DNA of 64,000 nucleotides, from positions 48,672-112,671 of the forward strand of contig NZ_BMUA01000026.1 in NCBI RefSeq assembly GCF_014649955.1, read 5' to 3'. The DNA comes from Streptomyces violascens. Its GTDB lineage: Bacteria; Actinomycetota; Actinomycetes; Streptomycetales; Streptomycetaceae. Shown piece after piece: positions 1 to 7,940 of this stretch (position 1 is the stretch's first letter; each line of letters begins with the position of its first letter). A model generated the notes under the pieces. The model had not been told where the DNA came from, did not search any database, and saw only the letters and a program-made list of their open reading frames with translations. The position numbers and the translations under genes were made by a program.

Positions 1-762
1 CTCGACGGCGAGCTCGTCATCTGGGAGCACGATCGCCTCGCCTTCGAACTGCTTCAACAACGCCTGCACCGGCGCGGGTCAACAGCCGCTCGCGCTGCTG
101 CTCAGTGGCCGGCCCATTACGTCGCCTTTGACCTGCTGCGTCTCGACGCCGTCGATCTCACAGCCACTGCCTACCGTGACCGTCGGGCGGCTTTGGAAGC
201 CCTGTTCGCCAAGCACGGTCTACAGGCTCCCTGGGCCCTGTGCCCCGCCACCACCGATCCGCAGCAGGCCGGCGAGTGGCTGTCGTGGACGGCGGTGGGC
301 ATGGAAGGGATCGTCTTCAAGCGCCTCGATCAGCCATATCGGCCGGGCTGGCGGGGGTGGCGGAAGTACCGGTCGAGGCACAGCACGGAGGCATTGATCG
401 GCGCGGTCACCGGAACTCTGTCCGCCCCCGTCACCGCCCTTCTCGGCCGCCTCGATGCCAACGGGCAGCTGCAGTACATGGGCCGCACAACGGTGCTGAA
501 CACGGCCGCCCGTCAGGCCCTGGGCGAGCGGCTCCGAGACGGCCACGCTGACCACCCGTGGACGGGATGGTCGTTCTCCGCAGGGTGGGGCTCTCAAGAT
601 CAGCTGCACGTGCGACTGGCTGACCCGGTGATCGTTGCGGAAGTCGCTGTCGACGTTTCCCTCGACTCCGCTGGCCGGTGGCGGCACCCGGTGCGGCTCC
701 TGCGGATCCGCACCGACCTGGCTCCCTCCGACGTCCCCCCGGTCGGCACCGACACGGGGTGA
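1..762 (+). CDS. ATP-dependent DNA ligase, C-terminal part (5' end outside window)
   Basis: The open frame enters from the window edge and ends at a TGA at 760-762. It starts with LDGELVIW, which matches ligase motif III (LDGE), and continues with EGIVFKR (motif IV) and WRKYRSR (motif V region), followed by an OB-fold-like C-terminal part. The nucleotidyl lysine motif (KxDG) lies upstream and cannot be seen. The enzyme seals DNA nicks using ATP through an adenylated lysine. The visible part has no polymerase or nuclease domain, so it resembles a stand-alone LigC/LigD-ligase-type protein used in repair. Such accessory ligases are common on Streptomyces chromosome arms and plasmids. Confidence 0.85.
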   Translation, partial: LDGELVIWEHDRLAFELLQQRLHRRGSTAARAAAQWPAHYVAFDLLRLDAVDLTATAYRDRRAALEALFAKHGLQAPWALCPATTDPQQAGEWLSWTAVGMEGIVFKRLDQPYRPGWRGWRKYRSRHSTEALIGAVTGTLSAPVTALLGRLDANGQLQYMGRTTVLNTAARQALGERLRDGHADHPWTGWSFSAGWGSQDQLHVRLADPVIVAEVAVDVSLDSAGRWRHPVRLLRIRTDLAPSDVPPVGTDTG

Positions 763-815
763 ATACGAGTCCTCCCAACCAGCGTCCCGGGGAAGCCGCA
801 TGCAGAGGTGGCTCG

Positions 816-1043
816 TCACAGGTGCTCCCAGGAGCTCCAGGGCGATGCCCGCTGGGGTGACCGGGTTCCTGCCGGCGCTGACCTGGCGATGAGTGAGACG
901 GCGAGCAGACGCAGCAGAGCGTCGCGTTGGTCGTAGAGCGCGTCGAGATCGGGGTCGGTGATGGACGAGGCGGTCCGTCGGGCAGCCGGGTCCATGTCGG
1001 GGGTGGGGGTGGCGTGTTGGCGTTCGGAGGTGGTTGATGTCAC
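816..1043 (-). CDS. Small hypothetical protein (75 aa)
   Basis: Not recognised. The GTG at 1041-1043 is preceded by GGAAGG at good distance and gives a start of VTSTTSERQ. The middle, around DPDLDALYDQRDALLRLLAV, looks helical and amphipathic; the ends are polar. It lies 49 bp downstream of the DciA-like gene on the same strand, so it is probably the last gene of that leftward block. No membrane segment or signal is seen. Confidence 0.4.
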   Translation of the reverse strand: MTSTTSERQHATPTPDMDPAARRTASSITDPDLDALYDQRDALLRLLAVSLIARSAPAGTRSPQRASPWSSWEHL

Positions 1044-1092
1044 GGATGCCTTCCTTCGTTCGGTCGCGCCGGCCGTGGGCACGACGGGGTGG

Positions 1093-1959
1093 TCATGCGG
1101 GGCGGGTCTGGTTGCGGACTTTGCCGTCCAGGAGTGCGCGGCGGGTGAGGTGGTAGCCCGTCGAGGCCGCCTCCCGGGTGTGGAGGGCTGCCTGGTCCGG
1201 AGTGCGGGTCTGGGGCAGAGCTCCGACCTCGGCGAGTGTCTGGCGGTATCCGGCGCATCCGTCCTCGCGCGTGCGGACGGGGGCCCGGTCGATAGTGCGC
1301 CGGGCGGCTGGCGGGCTCTTCACGAGCGCCATGACGTGTTGGTAGCCGTCGCATCCGTCCGGGCGTGTGCGGGGCGGCGGCGGGGAGGATTCGTCGGGCG
1401 GGAGCACGATCGCGGCGCGCGCCCGGTGGTAGCCGGCCGAGGCGCTCTCCCGCGTGCGGACCTCACCACGCGGGGCCGGTGCTGCTGGCTCAGCGGGGGC
1501 GGTAGGGGCTTGGGGGGTGCGTGCACCGACGGGCAGAACCCGGATGTGGCGGACCGCTTCGGTACCTGCCGCGGCGTTGGCCTTCTGGATGAGCTGGGCG
1601 GTGATCAGGCGGGCCTGGGTGGCCCAGGCGTTACTGCTCGGGACGAGGTCGAGGCGGCCGGTGCGGTGGTCGTAGGCGACAGCTCGCAGGTGCTCGGCGA
1701 TCTCCGGGGTGGCAATGGTCGGCCATCGGTCCATCACCGATCCGCCCACCGCGGGAGTCTCCCAGCCCTGCTCGGTGACAAGGTGTGCCAGGGTCCTGCC
1801 GAGTCCCATGGGATCACGGCCGTTGCGACGGGCTGCAGAGCGGCGCTTCGTGTTCTGCGTGGCCGAGGTGTGGGCGCCGCGTTCCTTGGCGGCCTTCCTG
1901 GCGGCTGCCAGGGCGACCCGGGCGAGGTCGACGCCGGCGGGCTTGTCTTCGGTGCTCAT
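1093..1959 (-). CDS. DciA-like (DUF721) protein with four C-terminal repeats
   Basis: The 288-residue protein has a DUF721/DciA-like domain at about residues 50-135, with signature stretches MGLGRTLAHLVTEQGW and LVPSSNAWATQARL. DciA proteins load or assist the replicative helicase DnaB; plasmid-borne relatives occur in Streptomyces. The second half carries four degenerate repeats of the form RTREx4GYx3R, beginning near residues 166, 194, 221 and 256 (for example RTREDGCAGYRQ and HTREAASTGYHLTRR). The ATG overlaps the TGA of the upstream winged-helix gene (ATGA), so the two are translationally coupled. GGAG lies six bases before the start. A replication role is inferred from the family; the repeats are of unknown function. 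Confidence 0.65.
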   Translation of the reverse strand: MSTEDKPAGVDLARVALAAARKAAKERGAHTSATQNTKRRSAARRNGRDPMGLGRTLAHLVTEQGWETPAVGGSVMDRWPTIATPEIAEHLRAVAYDHRTGRLDLVPSSNAWATQARLITAQLIQKANAAAGTEAVRHIRVLPVGARTPQAPTAPAEPAAPAPRGEVRTRESASAGYHRARAAIVLPPDESSPPPPRTRPDGCDGYQHVMALVKSPPAARRTIDRAPVRTREDGCAGYRQTLAEVGALPQTRTPDQAALHTREAASTGYHLTRRALLDGKVRNQTRPA

Positions 1960-3392
1960 TCCGGACTCCAGCGGTGGACGATGGTGCGGCCCAGGCGGGC
2001 GAGGTTCTGAACGTGGTTGACCAACGCGGACGTGTAGAGGCGGCGGGCGTACGCCTCGCCGCAGGCGTGGACGGTGGCCCGGACGAGGGCAGGGTCTTTG
2101 AGGGCGGCGGCGCGCAGGTCGATGACCTCTTCGCGGGTGAGCTGTTCGAGGTCGACCAGGCCGTCATCGCCGACGGCGAGTTCGCGCTCTTCCTGCGGCG
2201 CGGCGGCCGGCTGCTGCAGCTGTGCGAAGGCCGCTGCCACGTCGCGGGCTACGGCGGGGCTGGTGGGCCGACGGCAGTCGTCCTGATGCCAGTCGGTGTG
2301 CCGGTCGCGTTCTGCGCGGCGCGCGTCCCGCCAGTGGTCCACGATCTGGGCGCGCTTGGCGGCGGTGTCGTACAGCAGGTGGGCGCCGGTGAGGCGGCGG
2401 GCGAGGAATCCGGACGGGCGGTGGACGCGCAGGGCCGGGGCCTCGAGCCCCACGACGGCGATGACCTCGGCCGCGGTCCAGCCGGCATCGGCGACGTGGC
2501 GCACGATCCAGGCGATGCGCGGGACTGCGGCGCGACCGAGCCAGCCGATCTGCTGGGTGAGCTCGGCGGCGAGCTGGTAGCGGCGGCCGGTCTGGTTCAG
2601 CTTCCGGCGGTTGGTCTTCTTCGGGGAGGTGGAGTTGTGCTGCCCGCTGGCGAGCTTGCTCTCAGAGGGAGAGGAGGTATCACCCGCAGTAGAAGAGCTA
2701 GAGGTACTACCCACCATTGGGGTGCAAGACGGCCTGCGCGAAGTGCCCTGAGCCGAGCGGCGGTTGGCCGTCTTTGTCCGCTTCTGGCGCCGGGGGCGGG
2801 CCGCTGCGTGGAGCTCCTTCAACAGGGGGATCCGGTCCGGGGAAAAGCCGCGTACGGAGCGGATGAGGGTGTCGGAGGGGCCGGTGCGCAGCCCTGCCGC
2901 GTCGTCGAAGGCCGGCGGGATGGTGCGCTCGAACTCGCTGGCCCGCCCCCCGACGCCGCGCACGCGGGTCCCCTTGGAGCGGTAGGTGAGCAGACCTGCC
3001 TCCCGCAGCATCGCGAGGTGGTACTGCACGGTGCGCGTCGACAGTTTCAGCCACCCCACCAAGTTGGCGACGCTGGGGCGGCATTCGGTGAGGTGTGCGA
3101 TCGCTCGGGCCAGGCGCAGGGTGGTGTCGCCGAACTTCTTGGGGCCGTGCGAGAGCTCGGAGGAGTAGGGGCCGTATTTGTAGACCCAGTAGACGGCTTC
3201 GAGCCAGGCGTGACCGTTCGGTGCGATGCGTCCGCCGGTCGTGGACATCCACTGACCGCTGGCGGGAACGCGGGAGCTGGCTGCAGCGGGCTCCGTGGCA
3301 GGCTGCAGCGGAGCCGGCCGGGGTGGTGCAAGGGTCGTGGGCACAGGGGGGTCCTGGGTTTTGGCGTGCGCGAAATAGACCCGTGGCGGCAC
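1956..3392 (-). CDS. Winged-helix protein, possibly replication- or plasmid-associated
   Basis: A 478-residue protein. A winged-helix DNA-binding domain lies at about residues 60-140 (LSTRTVQYHLAMLREAGLLTY is the recognition-helix and wing region, as in ArsR/GntR-like folds). A low-complexity Ser/Thr/Lys-rich linker (about 220-260) follows, then a second helical domain with AELTQQIGWLGRAAVPRIAW, and a C-terminal helical part. I do not recognise a precise family; proteins of this build are common on Streptomyces plasmids and integrative elements. GTG at 3390-3392 is the longest start; an internal ATG at 3248 just before the conserved part is an alternative. It overlaps the DciA-like gene by four bases, which suggests a joint job in DNA replication or its control. 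Confidence 0.5.
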   Translation of the reverse strand: MPPRVYFAHAKTQDPPVPTTLAPPRPAPLQPATEPAAASSRVPASGQWMSTTGGRIAPNGHAWLEAVYWVYKYGPYSSELSHGPKKFGDTTLRLARAIAHLTECRPSVANLVGWLKLSTRTVQYHLAMLREAGLLTYRSKGTRVRGVGGRASEFERTIPPAFDDAAGLRTGPSDTLIRSVRGFSPDRIPLLKELHAAARPRRQKRTKTANRRSAQGTSRRPSCTPMVGSTSSSSTAGDTSSPSESKLASGQHNSTSPKKTNRRKLNQTGRRYQLAAELTQQIGWLGRAAVPRIAWIVRHVADAGWTAAEVIAVVGLEAPALRVHRPSGFLARRLTGAHLLYDTAAKRAQIVDHWRDARRAERDRHTDWHQDDCRRPTSPAVARDVAAAFAQLQQPAAAPQEERELAVGDDGLVDLEQLTREEVIDLRAAALKDPALVRATVHACGEAYARRLYTSALVNHVQNLARLGRTIVHRWSPE

Positions 3393-3438
3393 GGGCCTGA
3401 AGGGGGCGAAGGCGCGCTTGGTGGGTGGCGCCGGTGGG

Positions 3439-3789
3439 TTAGTCGAGCGTGAAGGTCATCTGGACGGGGTCGGCCGTCTCATCTGGCTGGCTGGGCGGGG
3501 CAGATCCGCGAGGGCGGCCGGGGTGAACGCGGGCAGGTGTACGGCACACGATCCGTGGAGTGGCTGGGTTTTGTGCTTCTTCGGCGACCAGCGTCTGGAG
3601 GCGGCGTACTTCCTTGGGGGCCAGGCCAGTTGCGTGGCGGACCCTGAGGTAGGAGGCGCCGCGGGTGAGCATCTCGATCGCGATGAGCTCGGCGCGGGCC
3701 CGGTCGACGTTGAAGACCGGCCAGGGGCGCGCCGGCAGGACGGTGACCGTCTCGGCCGTCTGCTCCGGTGGGTCGATGTCTTCGGCCAC
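3439..3789 (-). CDS. Small HTH-like protein (116 aa)
   Basis: Starts at a GTG that shares one base with the TAG of the sortase gene upstream (TAGTG), so the two are probably translated together. The central stretch MLTRGASYLRVRHATGLAPKEVRRL reads as a helix-turn-helix: a short helix, a GASYLRVRHATGL core and the putative recognition helix APKEVRRLQ. The C-terminus is Pro/Arg-rich. No enzyme motif is seen. Likely a small DNA-binding protein; its link to the sortase may be only positional. Confidence 0.5.
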   Translation of the reverse strand: MAEDIDPPEQTAETVTVLPARPWPVFNVDRARAELIAIEMLTRGASYLRVRHATGLAPKEVRRLQTLVAEEAQNPATPRIVCRTPARVHPGRPRGSAPPSQPDETADPVQMTFTLD

Positions 3790-4613
3790 TATGCACCGCC
3801 CTTGGCTGAGACGAGGTCCGCCTCCACGACGACCCTCTTGGAATGGCCGGTGGCCGGCCAGCAGGTGACGAGCGTGAGCCTCGCCGCGGTGGGGGTGGCG
3901 CCGGGGTTGCCGGGCACCTGCGCGATCACGTCCACATCGGTCGGCGCGACGGTCCGTACGCGGGTGACGGTGTAGGTGTAGGTGATGCGGTGCGCGGTGA
4001 CCACCTGGATCTCGGCGCCGGCCGTGATGCGGTCGATGCTGCGGAAAGCCGGGTCGGCGACGCCGGAGCGGTGACCGGCGATCGCGAAATTCCCGATCTG
4101 GCCAGGCTGTTCGGTGCCGGGGAAGTGACCGACGCCGGAGCGTAGTTGCTGCTCTGCGACGCCGTCGTAGACGGGCTGGGCCCAGTCGGCGCCGAGCGCG
4201 GGGATGCGCAGGACCGCCCCGATGCGGCCTCCGGGTCCGGTCCCGTTCGTGGCGCCAACCGTGTGCTCTCCCTGAGCCGGCGGGTTGGCGGCGCTCCAGT
4301 CGGACAGGGTCCGGGTGGCGGCGTCGTGGGACGTGCCGGTGGTGTCCGCCACCTTCGTGTCACTGGTGGGCGGCGTGGCGGAGGAGGTCAGCGGGTCCGG
4401 TGCCTGCGCGGCCGCGGACGAGGTGGGCTGCGCGGCGGCCGCGGAGTGGCTTCCGGAGTTGTGACCGGTCTGTGCCCACAGCAGGGCGGCGAAGGTGATG
4501 CCTGTGGCGGCTACCGCGGCGATCGCGAGGCGGCGCCTGCCGGGGCGGGAGGGGGCGGACTCGCGGGAGTTGACGGTGTCGTCGGACTGGGAGGTGCTGC
4601 TCGTGGGGGGCAT
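3789..4613 (-). CDS. Class E/F sortase
   Basis: A 274-residue membrane-anchored transpeptidase that cleaves LPxTG/LAxTG-type signals and joins surface proteins to the cell wall. After a basic N-terminus there is one membrane segment (about residues 28-46) and a Ser/Thr/Ala-rich linker. The sortase fold holds GVGHFPGT, the catalytic His181 in IAGHRSG, Cys251 in TLVTCWP and Arg260 in HSKRV. The start at 4613 has AGGAA about seven bases upstream; a longer start at 4685 would add 24 unlikely residues. The gene lies 115 bp downstream of a secreted protein ending in LPQTGA, its probable substrate. Confidence 0.9.
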   Translation of the reverse strand: MPPTSSTSQSDDTVNSRESAPSRPGRRRLAIAAVAATGITFAALLWAQTGHNSGSHSAAAAQPTSSAAAQAPDPLTSSATPPTSDTKVADTTGTSHDAATRTLSDWSAANPPAQGEHTVGATNGTGPGGRIGAVLRIPALGADWAQPVYDGVAEQQLRSGVGHFPGTEQPGQIGNFAIAGHRSGVADPAFRSIDRITAGAEIQVVTAHRITYTYTVTRVRTVAPTDVDVIAQVPGNPGATPTAARLTLVTCWPATGHSKRVVVEADLVSAKGGA

Positions 4614-4728
4614 GAGGGGTTCCTGCGAGTGAGAGCGGCTCGGGCCGGGCCGCTGGGTGGTGAGCAGCTGGTGGCTGGTCACCACCCAGCGGTTATGGGT
4701 CCGTGGTGGATGCGTGGCGCAGTGGCGG

Positions 4729-5985
4729 TCAGGCGCCGGTCTGCGGCAGGACGGAGATGGTGACCGGCCGCGGCTGCGGCTTCGGCTGGTCGGGAATCTT
4801 GACGTCCTTGACCGAGACGTCGGCCGTCGTGCCGTCGAGGACGGTCGTCTGCTGGTCGGAGGCGAGCTGGTAGCCCTCGACAGCCTTCACCTCATGCACG
4901 GTGTACATGCCTGGGGCCAGATTGTCGGCCTGCCAGTGGCCGGCTGAATCGGTCTTGCCGGTGGCTGCGGTCCTGCCCGCGGCGTCCCTGATCGTGAACT
5001 CGACACCCGCAAGCGGCTTGCCCGACTCGGCCGCGGTCTTGGTGACCTTGATGCCGCCCTTGAGGGCATCGACCTTGAGCTGCAACTGCGCCTGGGCGCT
5101 GGAGATTCCGCCGGCGAGCAGCATGCGCTGTGCCTTGGCATTGGCCGGCGTGATCGTGCGCAGGGCGTTGCCTGGAAGCGACTTGGCGGTCGCCTTGAGG
5201 ATGGTGTCGCCCGCCTTGGCCGGGGTGATGCTGGTGGTGGCGACGCCGTCCGCGTTGGTCGTTACGGTGCCCGCGGCGGCGCCGGCCAGGTTCAGGTCGA
5301 GCGTGACGCCGGGAATCTTGTGGCCGCTGGCGGAGGTGACGTCGAGGGTGACCACGCTCTTTGCACCGGGCTTGAGGGCGGTGCCAGCCGGCTTGATGTT
5401 GACCTTGTAGGGGCCGGCGAACATGGCCGCCTCGGCCATGTAGCCGGTGGCGAACCGCTTCGCTTCGACTGGCACGTTCGGGTAGGTCAGGCGCTGCAGG
5501 GCACGCTTGCCGTTGGGCAGGGCGTAGGTGGTGCCGGCCTCGAGGTAGCTGTAAACGGCGGCGTCGACGGCGGCTGCCTGGGCGTCGCTCTTCGCGTCGC
5601 CGTACTTGGACAGCACGTACGCGGCGCGGGCGATGTCCTGCGCCGTCGCCGACTTGCCGGTGGCCTTCGAGGTCCAGGCGGTGTTTTCCTGCACAGGGCC
5701 GTAGTGACCGGCGGATTCGGGTCCATCGAGCTCCGGATCACCGCAGTATGCAAGGCCGGTGAAACCGGGGAGCTGCGCCCCGGGCGGGCCGTAGGCGCCG
5801 ATGTGTGAGGCTGCGGGCTTCCCGGAGCTGTCTGGTATCAGGTATCCGGGCCCCCAGCGGTCTGCCGCGCTGGCCGCCGGCGCGAGAAGCACCCCTGCTC
5901 CCACCGTGATTGCCGTGCCGATCAGGGCCGACTGGCGAAGGCGGCGGCCCCGGTGGGCGGCTGCTGCGGGTGGTGACACATTCAT
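4729..5985 (-). CDS. Secreted surface protein with thioester-like and prealbumin-like (SpaA) domains, ending LPQTGA
   Basis: A 418-residue exported protein. Signal peptide: RRLR then a hydrophobic stretch, probable cleavage after AASA at residue 40. The first domain, with LAYCGDPEL (Cys81), resembles thioester/adhesin domains of Gram-positive surface proteins. A middle Ig-like region has TSASGHKIPGVTLDLNLAG. The C-terminal domain, with SGKPLAGVEFTIRD and MYTVHEVKAVEGYQL, is typical of SpaA prealbumin folds. The protein ends exactly at LPQTGA with no hydrophobic anchor or basic tail, unlike classical sortase substrates. The ATG at 5985 has GGGAG six bases upstream. The sortase follows directly, so the two form a pair for display or polymerisation outside the cell. 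Confidence 0.75.
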   Translation of the reverse strand: MNVSPPAAAAHRGRRLRQSALIGTAITVGAGVLLAPAASAADRWGPGYLIPDSSGKPAASHIGAYGPPGAQLPGFTGLAYCGDPELDGPESAGHYGPVQENTAWTSKATGKSATAQDIARAAYVLSKYGDAKSDAQAAAVDAAVYSYLEAGTTYALPNGKRALQRLTYPNVPVEAKRFATGYMAEAAMFAGPYKVNIKPAGTALKPGAKSVVTLDVTSASGHKIPGVTLDLNLAGAAAGTVTTNADGVATTSITPAKAGDTILKATAKSLPGNALRTITPANAKAQRMLLAGGISSAQAQLQLKVDALKGGIKVTKTAAESGKPLAGVEFTIRDAAGRTAATGKTDSAGHWQADNLAPGMYTVHEVKAVEGYQLASDQQTTVLDGTTADVSVKDVKIPDQPKPQPRPVTISVLPQTGA

Positions 5986-6201
5986 CCACGTCTCCCGAGT
6001 TGGTGACGCCGAACGGCAGGGTTGCCGAGGCCGGGTGAGGCCGGATCCGGCGTTCAAGGTGCCCTGTGGCTCCTTGATCTGATGTGCTGACAGGCGCTGG
6101 ATGAACGCGGCGCCGAGCAGAGCGCAAGGCGATGCGCCATGGGGCGTGTACGCCCCGTGACCAACGATGTCCGATCCTGCCCGATCATGGAGAAGGGTGT
6201 C

Positions 6202-6211
6202 AACAATTGTT
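6202..6211. promoter_or_regulatory. AACAATTGTT palindrome (operator-like box 1)
   Basis: A perfect 10-bp palindrome in the 583-bp gap between the surface-protein gene (leftward) and the EspR-like gene (rightward). It shares the ACAATTGT core with two further boxes 215 and 253 bp away. AT-rich palindromes are rare in this GC-rich DNA, so a protein-binding site is likely. Which regulator binds it is inferred only. Confidence 0.5.
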
Positions 6212-6417
6212 CTTCAGGTGGGGAGAGTTGCCGTCGCCGTCGCACAGGGACGCCACCCCACGCGGGTAGATGCTCCTTCAACTAACCCGCAAAAGGGGGC
6301 CCTTGGCGTTGCGCCCTGGCCCGGCCGTCCAGAGGCCGCATCGTCGGCCGCGGCAGGCAGGAAGCCGACACGGGCCCAGTCGGGCCAAAGACACCCTCGA
6401 GGGACCCGCACACTGAC

Positions 6418-6463
6418 ACAATTGTTGCGACTCGGCGCGGCCGACCCTCGAGGTCACAATTGT
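6418..6463. promoter_or_regulatory. Two ACAATTGT boxes, 38 bp apart (operator-like)
   Basis: ACAATTGT occurs at 6418-6425 and 6456-6463, both followed by T and then a G/C/A mix (TGCGA, TACGA). The spacing of 38 bp is close to 3.6 helical turns. Nearby CCCTCGAGG occurs twice (6394 and 6445). The boxes lie about 105-150 bp before the start of the EspR-like gene, a good place for autoregulation or for control of the divergent surface-protein/sortase genes. Confidence 0.5.
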
Positions 6464-6568
6464 TACGATGCGGCGTGACGCAGACTGCCAACGCCCACTA
6501 ACCTCTGGGCGAGCGCATCTTCACACCGTGCCCACCCTTTGCCCGCCAACCCAGGAGATCCGCCCAAC

Positions 6569-7327
6569 ATGAACCCTTCTGACGAGGCTGTCACGCCGGA
6601 GGGGATCGGAGTGGCAGACGAACTCGAAGTCGTTCTCAGTTCCGTAAATGACCTGATCAAGGAACTGGGTTACGCCCCCGACGGGTTCAATATCGATCGA
6701 CTTGTGTATAGGACGGGCATACCCGCCGATCAGGTGGAACAGCTCCTCAACGGAGCGCCGGCGGACGAACCGGAGAACCTCCACAGCTCTGTCCACCGAC
6801 GTCTCGTCTTCCTTCGCGATACCCGCCGTCGGCCCGATGGTGCGGAGTACAGCTACGACGAGATCGCCGTCAGGCTGGGGATCTCCCGGGCGCAGGTCTA
6901 CAACGTCTTCACCGCCAAGAGGAACCCTGGCCTGCAGGTCACCGTCGAACTGGAGAAGTTTTTCCGGGTCGAGGCCGGCTTCCTCACCCTCACGGACCGA
7001 CAGGCACTCGCTCGCGCCCTCAAGCCGATCCGCGAACAGCTCACCTACTTGGCCATGCTCAAGAACAGGGGCGTGGGATACAACCAGCTGGCGCTCCGCA
7101 GTGCCCTGGCCACGGATGACGACGCCGCGTGGGGCAAGGAGCTGATGTCCGCGCTCGGCGCTGCCATGGACCGGTCGGAGCAGGAACAGGAACTGCAAGA
7201 GCTGACCGACTCGGTACGTGCCCTCCCCAGCCGCAGCAGAAGGCGGATCATCCCCTTGATGCGCGGCATGCTCGGACTGACCAGGGCTGACGAGGACCCG
7301 GCTTCCGACAGCAAAGACCGCCCCTGA
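6569..7327 (+). CDS. EspR-like XRE-family DNA-binding regulator
   Basis: A 252-residue protein. Residues about 80-150 hold a helix-turn-helix (SYDEIAVRLGISRAQVYNVF) followed by ELEKFFRVEAGFLT, the layout seen in mycobacterial EspR, where an N-terminal HTH is followed by a helical dimerisation region. An earlier stretch (NIDRLVYRTGIPADQVEQLL) looks like a second, degenerate HTH. The ATG at 6569 is chosen because AGGAGA lies upstream; an ATG 30 bp earlier would put that site inside the gene. Likely binds the ACAATTGT boxes just upstream (inference). Confidence 0.7.
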   Translation: MNPSDEAVTPEGIGVADELEVVLSSVNDLIKELGYAPDGFNIDRLVYRTGIPADQVEQLLNGAPADEPENLHSSVHRRLVFLRDTRRRPDGAEYSYDEIAVRLGISRAQVYNVFTAKRNPGLQVTVELEKFFRVEAGFLTLTDRQALARALKPIREQLTYLAMLKNRGVGYNQLALRSALATDDDAAWGKELMSALGAAMDRSEQEQELQELTDSVRALPSRSRRRIIPLMRGMLGLTRADEDPASDSKDRP

Positions 7328-7890
7328 CCCACACCTGCCGGCAGGACATCCAAACGGGACCGAGACCTTGCATCGCTGCGCTGTGAGTTCCTTCCGGCTG
7401 GCGGGCTTCTCCGTTTCTCCACGACGCTGGAACGAACAGCAGTAGCGTCACCACTGTGCACGAGTTTCAGGCACCGCCTCTTCGGCTGCGAGACCAAGGG
7501 GCACGGCCCGCCCCCGCCAGCACGGGGACGGTCCAGATCGGCCCCTTCTCTCTATCCGGAGGAGGGACCCTTTCCTGTTCCCCGGGCACCTTGCGAAGGG
7601 AATGGTCGTCTAACGGGCCAGTCTTGGTAGTGCGGGACGCCGCCTGAGCCTGCGTCGGACGCCGCATCCGGTCACTAGCGCCGCGAGGACCACCATCAGC
7701 AGACCGTCCCGCCGTACCATCCCCGAATTCCCTTTCCGTGTCTGCCGTGCCGTCCCGAGCGACCGTTGCTGTCGGTGTTCACTCAAGCAGACCGCCAAGA
7801 CCGTCGCGTGAGCCTGCGTACTCATCTCGTACGGTCCGGTCCTGGCGCGGATGCGGGCATCCAGATGCGGCAGGGTGCAGTTCCACAGCC
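7328..7890. other. Intergenic stretch, no supported gene
   Basis: About 560 bp between the EspR-like gene and the terminator of the propeller gene. Short open frames exist on both strands (for example a 63-codon frame at 7456-7647), but they lack a ribosome site, have atypical composition and show no domain. Nothing functional is recognised. Confidence 0.4.
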
Positions 7891-7921
7891 GCTTGGGGTG
7901 GTGCTTCGCACCACCCCAAGC
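7891..7921 (-). terminator. Strong hairpin terminator
   Basis: Perfect 14-bp inverted repeat (GCTTGGGGTGGTGC / GCACCACCCCAAGC) with a three-base TTC loop, 20 bp past the stop of the propeller gene. No long T-run follows, as usual in Streptomyces. Confidence 0.8.
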
Positions 7922-7940
7922 GCTCAATGGCCTGCCCTGG

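Noticed and set aside
1785..3452. A 555-codon plus-strand frame over the left block
   Set aside because: Antisense shadow of the winged-helix gene; no domain and no ribosome site.
4680..4728. Possible frameshift hiding the anchor of the LPQTGA protein
   Set aside because: The DNA after the stop was read in the other frames; none gives a hydrophobic helix or a basic tail.
7456..7647. 63-codon plus-strand frame in the gap after the EspR-like gene
   Set aside because: No ribosome site, Pro/Ser/Arg-rich random composition, no similarity to a known domain.
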